DNA from: CBDDEC01 sp965226785
GTDB lineage: Bacteria; Chloroflexota; Dehalococcoidia; UBA2979
Assembly: GCA_965226785.1 (NCBI GenBank)
Contig: CBDDEC010000002.1
Location: forward strand, 992,001 to 1,056,000
Direction of reading: 5' to 3'
DNA: 64,000 nucleotides
The translations under genes were made by a program, and so were the position numbers. Below are positions 17,511 through 24,619 of this stretch, in pieces. Under the pieces are notes generated by a model. It was not told the origin of the DNA. It saw only the letters and a program-made list of their open reading frames with translations, and ran no database searches. How positions within the stretch are numbered: position 1 is the first letter of the stretch; each line of letters starts with the position of its first letter.

Positions 17511-18314
17511 ATGTCAATGCTCGCGGCGGTGCCCGAGGCCGTACACACGCGTCGGGGCGAAGGTTACGCGACGGTGTCGCTGGACGATGGCTCGAGGCGT
17601 CATGTGGGGGTGGTGCGTTGGATCGAAGGCACGCTGCTCTCCGCGATCCTCGATCGGGAGGATGGCCTCGAAGCGATCGCCGGTCACTACCGGCGCCTCG
17701 GCGGGCTCGCTGCGCGCATCCACCAGCAGGCGAGCGGCTGGAACCCGTCGCCCGGCTTCGTGCGTCGGGCGTGGGACGCCGACGGGCTGATGGGCCGCGA
17801 CCCGCTGTGGGGCCGCTTCTGGGAGCTCCCCCAGATCGACCGATCGACCCAGGACCTCCTCGTACGTGTCCGCGGCGGTCTCCACTCAGCGCTCCGCGAG
17901 TACGGCACTGACCGGCGGATCTTCAGCCTGATCCATGCCGACCTCCACGCTGACAATGTGCTGGTCTCCGGCGAGCGGATGCATGTGATTGACTTCGACG
18001 ACGCGGGCTTCGGATGGCACATGTACGAGCTGGCTATCACGCTCTTCGGCGCCCAACGCCCGGATCTCCCGACGCTCGTCGACGCCGTCGCCGGTGGCTA
18101 TCGCGAGGTGCGTCCCCTGTCCGACGCTGACCTCGAACGCCTGCCGCAGTTCTTGCTGATCCGCGCGCTCGCGTTGCTCGGGTGGATGCACGGGCGGCCT
18201 GAGCTGGGCCTCGAGGCACGTATCGGTCCGCTGCTCGAGTATGCGACGGCCCGGGCCGAGGCATTCGGCTCCGTCAGATCTCAGACCACGGATCCTGTGG
18301 GGCGTGAATATTGA
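17511..18314 (+). pseudogene. APH-family (aminoglycoside/homoserine kinase-like) phosphotransferase, N-terminally truncated
   Basis: Retains hinge and C-lobe: VVRWIEGTLL near residue 40, catalytic loop IHADLHADNVL (HxDxxxxN), metal-binding HVIDFDDAGFGW, and helices to LEYATARAEAF. The N-lobe with the ATP-binding Lys (about 70-80 residues) is missing; homology begins at about 17511. The last ~14 codons after 18272 derive from the 17-bp IS6 end and the neighbouring gene, so the C-terminus is also chimeric. Unlikely to be active. Confidence 0.65.
18273..18289 (+). repeat. Solitary IS6 terminal repeat (17 bp)
   Basis: GTCAGATCTCAGACCAC is identical to the inverted-repeat tips of the IS6 element at 10299 and 11225. 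No transposase follows. It sits precisely at the junction between the kinase fragment and a CoA-transferase tail, so it marks an IS-mediated deletion scar or a former insertion site. Confidence 0.7.
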
Positions 18315-18510
18315 GATCCGTCTCCTGGGCTGGCCTCCGCGGCTGTCGGAGAGCGACGTGCCCTTGCAGCCGGCGCCGCTTCTGGGGCAGCACACCGAGG
18401 AGGTCCTCGAGGAGCTAGGCGTCAGCGCCGAGGAGCGCGCGCGGCTGATCGCGGATGGGATCGTCGCCGCCGAGGCCGAGGCCACGAAAACCTCGTCCGC
18501 CAAGCGTTGA
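18300..18510 (+). pseudogene. CaiB/BaiF CoA-transferase, C-terminal fragment
   Basis: About 65 codons ending at TGA 18508. The readable part RLSESDVPLQPAPLLGQHTEEVL is the conserved C-terminal tail of type III CoA-transferases, where P-x-L-G-Q-H-x-x-x-L precedes the final helix. The remaining ~340 residues are missing. It is joined to the kinase fragment at the IS6 scar. Confidence 0.6.
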
Positions 18511-18547
18511 CGGCAGTTTCTGACGATGCGAAGCGGCTGTACGCGAT

Positions 18548-18577
18548 GACCGACGGCTTATAAGTCCGTTGATCATC
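18548..18577 (-). repeat. Second copy of the CAU-tRNA attachment core (30 bp, one mismatch)
   Basis: The minus strand reads GATGATCAACGGACT followed by TATAAGCCGTCGGTC, matching 2041-2069 except T for C in the anticodon loop. Only the anticodon arm and the adjoining non-tRNA GATGATCA are shared; no T-arm follows. Both copies have the same orientation, so they could delimit a 16.5-kb insertion. 18578-18835 has no supported gene. Confidence 0.6.
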
Positions 18578-18835
18578 AAAGGTTCAGCGATCTCGAGAAG
18601 CAGGTAGCCGCAGCCGTCTGTCGAGACGCAGAACGAGCCCTGAGACTCACGACCGACAGCGACGCCAGTCTCTCGGTCAGTGCTGGGTCCGGCGGCGGAA
18701 TCGCTCCGTCGGCTATGTTGAAGAGGCATATGCGGTACAGCCGCAGCACTGGGGCTGGACGGAAGCCTCATGCAGCAGTCCAAGCTTGTTCCGTCGCCCG
18801 TGTTCCGCGGATACCGGGCCCCAAGGAGAGCGCCC

Positions 18836-19168
18836 ATGGCCGACGTCGCTGCCGGCTCCGACGAGCAGACGTTGTGCTGGCAGGGCACCGCCGAGCTACT
18901 CGATCCAAACGGGATCGTGGTTGCCGAAGTGGCGGCTGAACTCTGGAAGCAGAGCCTCGAGTCCGGCGGCGCCCGCTGGGGCGGGGAGCTGACAGCCCCA
19001 GCGGCGGCCGGCCTACGCTGGGAGGGCGCCGAGCCACCGAGCGAGCTACGCCTCAGCGACGGCCGATCGGCGCCCATCGGCTCGCTTGGCGCCGTGAGGA
19101 TGGACACCGCCGGTGCAGAGGCGACGCACGTTGCCCAGGTGACAGGGAAGGGTGATCCGCCGTTTTGA
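18836..19168 (+). CDS. Hypothetical protein (110 aa)
   Basis: ATG 18836 follows AAGGAGA at the right spacing and opens MADVAAGSDEQTLCWQGTAEL. The protein is acidic and Gly/Ala/Glu-rich, with beta-like segments (DPNGIVVAEVAAELW, LGAVRMDTAGAEA). No transmembrane helix or known domain. It has normal high-GC codon use and a strong ribosome site, so it is probably expressed. Function unknown. Confidence 0.6.
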   Translation: MADVAAGSDEQTLCWQGTAELLDPNGIVVAEVAAELWKQSLESGGARWGGELTAPAAAGLRWEGAEPPSELRLSDGRSAPIGSLGAVRMDTAGAEATHVAQVTGKGDPPF

Positions 19169-19580
19169 CTCCACTCACCAGTCGCCCCCTGGCGTGCTGG
19201 TGAGTGCCGCGTAATCACGGGAGCCATGCGCAGCCGTTGGTCTGCAGGTCGGTCGCTGCCGGCGAGGATGCGCTGGAGCTGACGGATGTTCGACGACTGG
19301 TAGCGTGCGAAGTTCGCGTCTCGGTGTAGATCTAGTGGGTGCGCCGTTCCAAGAGCGACCGCACCATGGCTGAGATTTCCATCACCCGCATCCTCGTGTT
19401 CCCCCATCGCCGGGGATGTGGACCCACAACTACCTCTGCCTAGCTGTGCTAGTCGACAGCCAGGTAGCCGTGGCCTGGCAGAACGTGAGGCCTCGGCTCA
19501 GTCGCCTGCTCGAATGGCTGGTGCGCAAACGTAACGATCTGGTGATGCTGGTACCCATCGGATCAGGGACGGAGGTGCGC
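19169..19580. other. Gap without a convincing gene
   Basis: A short frame from ATG 19365 (MAEISITRILVFPHRRG) looks like the first codons of a gene that stops quickly. A minus-strand segment (DLHRDANFARYQSSNI) looks like another fragment. A frame opening at ATG 19416 joins the protease but its first 55 codons lack protease homology and a ribosome site. Probably decayed sequence. Confidence 0.3.
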
Positions 19581-20492
19581 ATGACGAGCGACCAGGACCA
19601 ACTCGTGCAGTGGTCGGACACGCTGGCTGATGCTGTCGAGCACGCGTCGAGGTGGACGGTGACGGTCGCCGCCCGCGGCAGGATCGCCGCGACTGGCATC
19701 ATGGCGAGCGTTGAGGGGCTCGTCGTCACCGCTGATCACGTCATCGAACGTGAAGAGGACATCGAGGTTGGGCTCGGCGACGATCAGCGGCGGCCGGGCC
19801 GGATGATCGGCCGTGATCCGAGCACTGACATCGCCGTTGTGCAGGTCGAAGGCGGCGACCTGCCCGTCGTCGACTGGGCGCCGGAGGGATCGGTTCGTGT
19901 CGGTCACTTTGCGCTGGCCATCGGCCGCCCGACAGGCGGGGGCGTCCAGGCATCGTTCGGAGTCGTGAGTGCCATCGGCGGACCGCGTCGCCGTAGCCGC
20001 GGCAGGGCCGTCGAGGGCTTCGTGCGGACCGACACGACCTTCTTCCCTGGTTTCTCAGGAGGCCCGCTGGTGGATACCGGCGGGCGGGCGATCGGCATCA
20101 ACAGCTCGGGCTTTCGGCCCGGTCAGGGCATCACCATTCCCGCCGCCGCCGTCCAGCGCGTGATACAGACACTCCTCAAAGACGGTCGTATTCGCCGCGC
20201 GTACCTGGGTGTGGGGAGTCAGGCCACCGCCCTTCCGGCGGCCCTTCGGGAGGCCACTGACGGGCAGGAGACCGCGCTGCTCATCGTGAGCGTCGAGGAC
20301 GCGAGCCCCGCGGGTCATGCCGGGATTATCGTGGGCGACCTGCTAGTCGGCATCGATGACGACGGTATCGCTGGCGCCGATGATTTGCAGTCCGCGCTCG
20401 GCTCCGACCGCGTCGGTGCCGTGGTGTCGATTCGATTGCTCCGCGGGGGCGAGCCACTGGAGCTCTCAGCAACTCTGGTCGAGCGGGAATGA
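19581..20492 (+). CDS. S1C (HtrA-like) trypsin-fold serine protease with PDZ domain
   Basis: 303 residues from ATG 19581, which has GGAGGT at 19571-19576. The protease domain has His in VTADHVIE, Asp in PSTDIAVVQVEG and Ser in FPGFSGGPLVDTGG (GFSGGP instead of the usual GNSGGP). The C-terminal PDZ is at about residues 215-300 (YLGVGSQ, DASPAGHAGIIVGDLLVGIDDD). No signal peptide or transmembrane helix is visible, so it may be cytosolic or depend on a partner. Its last codons overlap the next protease gene by 4 bp (ATGA), so the pair is translationally coupled. Confidence 0.85.
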   Translation: MTSDQDQLVQWSDTLADAVEHASRWTVTVAARGRIAATGIMASVEGLVVTADHVIEREEDIEVGLGDDQRRPGRMIGRDPSTDIAVVQVEGGDLPVVDWAPEGSVRVGHFALAIGRPTGGGVQASFGVVSAIGGPRRRSRGRAVEGFVRTDTTFFPGFSGGPLVDTGGRAIGINSSGFRPGQGITIPAAAVQRVIQTLLKDGRIRRAYLGVGSQATALPAALREATDGQETALLIVSVEDASPAGHAGIIVGDLLVGIDDDGIAGADDLQSALGSDRVGAVVSIRLLRGGEPLELSATLVERE

Positions 20493-21364
20493 GCGCCCAG
20501 GGTTCGTGTGATCTCGACGCCCTGCGGGCTCCGAGCGCCGAGGCGATCGCCCAACGGCTCCGCGGCTCGCTCGTCACCGTGACAACCGGGCGGCGAGGGG
20601 CCGGGACCGGCGTCGTCTGGGAGGAGGGCTTGATCGTCACGAACCACCACGTCGCACCGAACTCCGACGCGCAGGTTGCCTTCGGCGCGCAGCAGGAGGG
20701 TGCTCGTGTGATCGCACGAGATCGTGGGCATGACCTCGCGCTCCTCGAGCTGCGCTCGCACGACGTGCGACCGGTCGCCAAGCGCAGCGCCACGAGCCTG
20801 CGGGTCGGCGAGCTCGTCATCGCGATCGGTTACCCCTGGGGAGGCCAGGCCGCAGCGACCGTGGGGGTGATCGCTCAAGCGCCAGCGAACAGAGACCGCG
20901 GCGAAGCGATTCACGTGCTCGCCGACGTTCGATTGGCGCCGGGGAACTCGGGCGGACCGCTGGCTGACGCCGCGGGCCGAGTCGTCGGCATCAACCACAT
21001 GATCTCCGGCGGGCTCGCCCTGGCGATCGGGAGTGAGACGGTTGACGAGTTCGTGCGGCGCGGCGCGCGGGATGTCGGTGCGCTCGGGATCGAGATGGCA
21101 GTCGTGCCTACGCCCTCGGGCCGCCAGCATGAGCACCCGCTGCACGGCGAGTCGCTGATGGTGACCAGCGTTCTGGCGGACAGCGCGGCTGAGCGCGCCG
21201 GGCTCATCCCCGGCGACCTGATCGTCGAGGTCCAGGGAGTGCGGGGATCGGTCGACGTGGTGCTTCAGGCCCTGAGGGACATGACCGCAGGGCGCAGCCT
21301 GCGCTTTACGCTGATGCGAGCCGGTGCACCACGCGTGATGGAGGTAATTCCGGAGGCCGCATGA
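20489..21364 (+). CDS. Second S1C-type trypsin-like protease with PDZ-like C-terminus
   Basis: 291 residues. Triad: His in VTNHHVAPNS, Asp in DRGHDLALLEL, Ser in APGNSGGPLADAAG. The PDZ-like region lies from about residue 200 (SVLADSAAERAGLIPGDLIVEVQ). It lacks an export signal, like its neighbour. Starting inside the preceding stop codon, it forms a tandem protease pair that reads on to the LuxR gene after 15 bp. The pair may sense or process a shared target. Confidence 0.85.
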   Translation: MSAQGSCDLDALRAPSAEAIAQRLRGSLVTVTTGRRGAGTGVVWEEGLIVTNHHVAPNSDAQVAFGAQQEGARVIARDRGHDLALLELRSHDVRPVAKRSATSLRVGELVIAIGYPWGGQAAATVGVIAQAPANRDRGEAIHVLADVRLAPGNSGGPLADAAGRVVGINHMISGGLALAIGSETVDEFVRRGARDVGALGIEMAVVPTPSGRQHEHPLHGESLMVTSVLADSAAERAGLIPGDLIVEVQGVRGSVDVVLQALRDMTAGRSLRFTLMRAGAPRVMEVIPEAA

Positions 21365-21379
21365 CATGCGATTGAGACA

Positions 21380-21958
21380 GTGGTAGCTCGGGTCCGCGCG
21401 CTTGTCGTTGCGATGCCAGGCGCGCGCGCCGACCTCCACGACCTGCTCGTCGAGGGTGGGATCGAAGTCGTGGGCGATGTCTCCGTGGACAAAGCAGAGG
21501 CGCCTGCGCAGGAGGTCGACGTGCTGGTCGTCGATGCCGCCGACGGCACGATTGAGGGACTAACAGCGCTCGACGAGCTGCGGATCCCGATCGTCATGCT
21601 TGCCGACGAGCGCTACCGTGCTGCGATGCCGCGGACCGGACCACATGCTTCGCTCGCCCGTGACCTGTCGGCTGAGGAGCTCGCCGCAGCGGTCACCGCG
21701 GTCGCGCACGGCATGACCGTGCTCGGCCCCGGCAGAGTCGACCCCACGGCGGTGGTCAACGACGCGCTGACGGTGCGTGAACTCGAGGTGCTCCAGCTGG
21801 CCGCCGACGGTCTCACAAATAAGGCGATCGCGCGGCGACTGGCGATCAGTGAGCACACGGTGAAGTTCCACATACGCACTCTACTGGCCAAGCTTCAAGC
21901 GGCGTCGCGCACGGAAGCCGTGTCCGTGGCTGTCCGTCGGGGTCTGCTAGCGCTTTAG
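21380..21958 (+). CDS. LuxR/NarL-type response regulator with degenerate receiver
   Basis: 192 residues from GTG 21380. The N-terminal receiver-like domain (residues 3-115) has VDVLVVDAADG, whose phospho-acceptor position is plausible. The acidic pocket DD pair is absent, as VVAMPGARADL replaces it. The C-terminal LuxR HTH (LTVRELEVLQLAADGLTNKAIARRL, SEHTVKFHI) is complete. Third gene of the protease operon and probably its transcriptional output or autoregulator. No histidine kinase is adjacent. Confidence 0.85.
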   Translation: MVARVRALVVAMPGARADLHDLLVEGGIEVVGDVSVDKAEAPAQEVDVLVVDAADGTIEGLTALDELRIPIVMLADERYRAAMPRTGPHASLARDLSAEELAAAVTAVAHGMTVLGPGRVDPTAVVNDALTVRELEVLQLAADGLTNKAIARRLAISEHTVKFHIRTLLAKLQAASRTEAVSVAVRRGLLAL

Positions 21959-22042
21959 GAGAGAGCGTCTGAGGCGGAGGATCGCAGGAGCGCGTCGGCG
22001 TCGTATAGCCTGGCGCGCGGCCGGCGAGCCGTTAGGAGCCTC

Positions 22043-22615
22043 TTACGCGCTTGCCAGCTCGAATGCGCCCTCGATGTCCTGAAGCGCCCGCTCCTCCTGC
22101 CCCGACACCTTGCCTCTCCCCAGCAGTCCACCCGCAGCCTCGGCTATGCGGCGCGCGCGTTCGACCACGTCGCGCTGAAGCTCCTGGCGGGCCTCGGGAG
22201 CGAGGCTCTCGCAGAGAGCCGACACGTAGCTCCTCCAGGCGGCAACCAGCGTGCCCGACGGCTGTTGCTCGAGCCAGCGCTCGAGCAACTGGTACGCAAC
22301 GCTCTCCGCGTCGATCCCGTCCTGGCCGGCGGCGGCCAAGATCGCCCTTCGTTCCTTATCATCGAGCTGGCCATCCGCCCAACCGACGACAACGAGGGGC
22401 ACCAGCGGGAGCGCTGCGATTTCTCCGGGGTCGAGCCCCAGAGCGATCAGTTCATCCGGAACTGACGACCGATCGATCGCGAGCGCCGAGGCGAGCGAAT
22501 CCCGGGCGTCTTCGGCTCGCTGCCGTTCTTTGAGTTCCTCGATGAGCTGCGCGTCGCGCCTGGCGAAGAACTGCTCCTCGCTCTCGCCACGTGCCTTGCG
22601 GACCCCGTCAGCCAC
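22043..22615 (-). CDS. TerB-like protein
   Basis: 190 residues. GTG 22615 is chosen because GGAGGT lies just upstream. The N-terminus has a charged helix (ESEEQFFARRDAQLIEELKERQ). The centre has the TerB signature-like PLVVVGWADGQLDDKERRAIL, an acidic helical motif that can bind divalent metal. The C-terminal half is all-helical. TerB-family proteins are linked to tellurite and stress responses at the membrane. Transcribed convergently with the LuxR gene. The frame extends upstream to 22855 without support. Confidence 0.6.
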   Translation of the reverse strand: MADGVRKARGESEEQFFARRDAQLIEELKERQRAEDARDSLASALAIDRSSVPDELIALGLDPGEIAALPLVPLVVVGWADGQLDDKERRAILAAAGQDGIDAESVAYQLLERWLEQQPSGTLVAAWRSYVSALCESLAPEARQELQRDVVERARRIAEAAGGLLGRGKVSGQEERALQDIEGAFELASA

Positions 22616-22787
22616 CCAGCACCTCCGGTCCGCGCAGGGAAGTGCCCACGACAGAGTCGCGAGCCGTGACAAGGATAGGTGGCGCTGTCCGGGATCGCCA
22701 CCGGACGGAAGGCTGATCGGGCGCCCACGAGATAGCGATCTACCAGGGGCTGAAGTACGAGCGAGGCTGGTGATGGTGCGCGCTGAG

Positions 22788-22811
22788 TTTGACAGCAACC
22801 GTGACAGCAAC
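22788..22811. repeat. Integrase arm-type direct repeats beside the tRNA-Lys scar
   Basis: TGACAGCAAC occurs at 22790-22799 and 22802-22811 with a 12-bp period. The 24 bp 22788-22811 are an exact reverse complement of 34147-34170, just after the integrase gene. A further TGACAGTAAC follows at 22822. The rest of 22616-22913 has no supported gene. Confidence 0.65.
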
Positions 22812-22913
22812 GCCCGCGGATTGACAGTAACCGCGACGGACGGTGGTGGACTCACGAGCCCGGAGATCCAGCGTTACTGGACGTCAAGGGACTCCCTCAG
22901 ACGGCCAAGACAT

Positions 22914-22952
22914 GGTTAAAAGCCCGCTGCTCTGCCACTGAGCTACCGGCCC
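22914..22952 (-). pseudogene. tRNA-Lys(UUU) 5' half
   Basis: On the minus strand GGGCCGG (acceptor 5' strand), TA, a D-arm GCTC/GAGC and anticodon stem GCGGG with loop CTTTTAA (anticodon UUU) are intact up to about 22914. The 3' stem and everything after are replaced by CATGTCTTGGCC. An integrase insertion normally leaves the 3' half as the scar, so a lone 5' half is unusual. Confidence 0.7.
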
Positions 22953-23218
22953 ACGAGCCTGCTACGACAGGCTATTCGGATTGCCCCGCGGACGCCAGAA
23001 GGCCCGTCGCTCGGGTGCTGAGGGCATGCGCCGTGGATGCTAACGAACGCTAAGACTTCGTCGCCCGTCAGGTTCGAAGCTGTTGAACTCGACGGGTGCT
23101 CCGAGTCTGACCCCATGATCGCTCTGTCTAGAGAGTTGGCTCTTGCTGCCGAGAGCCTGCCGCACGGTCCGGGACCGAAGGCCCCCTCGGCGTTTGGGAT
23201 GGAGGTGGGGGGCGGATG
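22953..23218. other. Non-coding gap with a 16-bp direct repeat
   Basis: GGATGCTAACGAACGC occurs at 23035-23050 and 23214-23229; the second copy covers the stop of the next minus-strand gene. A partial duplication of that gene end is likely. No gene is supported in between. Confidence 0.45.
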
Positions 23219-23530
23219 CTAACGAACGCCGAAATACTCAACCTCGATGAGGTTCGCCAGTGCTTGATTCACCCACCGATGCATGAGCTCATTACATGGC
23301 GGTACGCTGACCGAGCTGAATAGCTCGAAGAGTTCGTCAGGGAGCGCCCCGTACATGTCGGCAGCCATGTCGGCCAGATTCGGATGGAACTCACGGCCAC
23401 CATCGGAGGCGGCGATCCAGCCCCACAGAAGACTCGTGGGCGGCGGCGCCGTGATACGGGAGACTTCGAGAACATACCTCTCAGCTGCAGCGACCACGTC
23501 AGCCCCGACCGCCTGATCGAACGTGGTCAT
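23219..23530 (-). CDS. Hypothetical mobile-element protein (103 aa)
   Basis: ATG 23530 (MTTFDQAVGADVVAAAERY) overlaps the stop of the upstream zinc-finger gene by 4 bp, which supports translation. Soluble, mixed helix, with PPPTSLLWGWIAAS and ELFELFSSVSVPPCNELMHRW segments. No family recognised. Its operon position in an integrative element suggests an accessory or regulatory role. Confidence 0.55.
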   Translation of the reverse strand: MTTFDQAVGADVVAAAERYVLEVSRITAPPPTSLLWGWIAASDGGREFHPNLADMAADMYGALPDELFELFSSVSVPPCNELMHRWVNQALANLIEVEYFGVR

Positions 23531-23709
23531 CGGATCGGACCTCCGTCAACCGGCTCCCGGCAGACGCGGGCGCCGCCAGACGGGTCATCTGGCTGATTAC
23601 ACTTGCGTCTCCGCTTCCAAGCCCGCCACCGGCACGAGTCTGAGCAGAATCGATGCCACCGGCGCGTCGGCTCGAAGCTCGACCCGCAGGTCACACACAC
23701 ACTCGTCAT
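23527..23709 (-). CDS. Small zinc-finger protein
   Basis: 60 residues from ATG 23709. CVTCGSSFEPTRRWHRFCSDSCRWRAW gives a four-cysteine treble-clef-like zinc site followed by a basic tail (KRRRKCNQP). Such mini zinc-finger proteins are common in phages and integrative elements and probably bind nucleic acid. It overlaps the next gene by ATGA. A longer upstream frame adds CEICSPEQ, which could supply a second Cys pair. Confidence 0.6.
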   Translation of the reverse strand: MTSVCVTCGSSFEPTRRWHRFCSDSCRWRAWKRRRKCNQPDDPSGGARVCREPVDGGPIR

Positions 23710-23831
23710 CACGAGCCCCTCAATGCGTTGCTCGGGGCTGCAGATCTCACAGTCGGTACTTGGTGTCGGTTCGAGCCGACGCCTGCGCAGCAACGCGTTG
23801 TGTGCGGTCTGAGCGAACGGCGGTGATCGAT

Positions 23832-24224
23832 ATGACGCACGGCCTCGATAGCCTGATCGACATGAACGATCGGCAGCGAGTCTTCGTGCAGGCTTACCTC
23901 GAAGAGCCGAACGCGACCAAGGCAGCAACTGCCGCTGGGTACTCGGCGCGCAGCGCGGCGAGCCAGGGCTCTCGGCTCCTTCGGCACCCCGAAGTGGCTG
24001 CTGAGCTGAGCGAGCGGCAACAGCGGCTCGCGACTGCTGTCGACGTCCGGATCGAGGACGTTGTGCGTCAGCTTGATGAAGTCCGGCGCGATCCAGGCCT
24101 TCCGATGCGAGAGCGACTCAAGGCTGCACAGATGCTGATGCGGCACCTCGGAGGCTTCGACGACCGCGCGAGGGGTGATCACGACTTGGCCATAGTCGTA
24201 CGACTTACACCGCCCCTCGATTAG
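23832..24224 (+). CDS. Phage terminase small subunit-like protein (Terminase_2)
   Basis: 130 residues from ATG 23832. The N-terminal HTH matches the Terminase_2 pattern: RQRVFVQAYLEEPNATKAATAAGYS, then SAASQGSRLLRHPEVAAEL. A helical oligomerisation region follows (RIEDVVRQLDEVRR). Terminase small subunits recognise packaging sites. No large subunit or capsid gene is near, so this element may be a defective prophage or a satellite that borrows packaging, or the protein may serve as a plain DNA-binding factor. Confidence 0.75.
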   Translation: MTHGLDSLIDMNDRQRVFVQAYLEEPNATKAATAAGYSARSAASQGSRLLRHPEVAAELSERQQRLATAVDVRIEDVVRQLDEVRRDPGLPMRERLKAAQMLMRHLGGFDDRARGDHDLAIVVRLTPPLD

Positions 24225-24295
24225 CGCAGCAAAGGCGCAGGCGTCCGGCGAGCGCCGAACGCGCCTGGCCTGTGATCGCCACGTCCGTGGATCGC

Positions 24296-24619
24296 TCATC
24301 CGGAGATGTCCTTCCCCAGCTCCCGGACAGCGCGATCCCACGCCGCCATGATCGACCAGTTCACTAGCGCCAGAAGGCGATCGTCGGGGAGGCCGCGAAG
24401 CGTCTCTGGCAGGTGTGGGCGGAGATCGGTGAGCACACGAGTAGCCACCGCATCCAGAGGGGCACCGAGCGCAACCATGATCGATGGCTTCTCGGAGCTC
24501 AGCTCGGCGACCAGCCCCTCTGGTAGGGGTTCAGCCGCGCACACCCGCAGCTCATCGCCCTCGAGGGCGAGCTTGCCACCGAGCGCCTCGACGCGGCGGA
24601 TTAGATCCAGGGCACTCAT
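24296..24619 (-). CDS. TubC N-terminal docking-domain-like protein
   Basis: 107 residues. ATG 24619 overlaps the stop of the helicase gene by 4 bp. The first ~50 residues (SALDLIRRVEALGGKLALEG, LRVCAAEPLPEGLV) fit the small TubC_N fold found both in megasynthase docking and as stand-alone proteins next to phage or plasmid primases. The C-terminal half is helical (LPDDRLLALVNWSIMAAW). Likely a partner of the primase/helicase. Confidence 0.55.
   Translation of the reverse strand: MSALDLIRRVEALGGKLALEGDELRVCAAEPLPEGLVAELSSEKPSIMVALGAPLDAVATRVLTDLRPHLPETLRGLPDDRLLALVNWSIMAAWDRAVRELGKDISG

Noticed and set aside
18415..19407. Minus-strand 330-codon frame
   Set aside because: Mostly antisense to the 110-aa gene with a good ribosome site and to an att scar; low-complexity composition.
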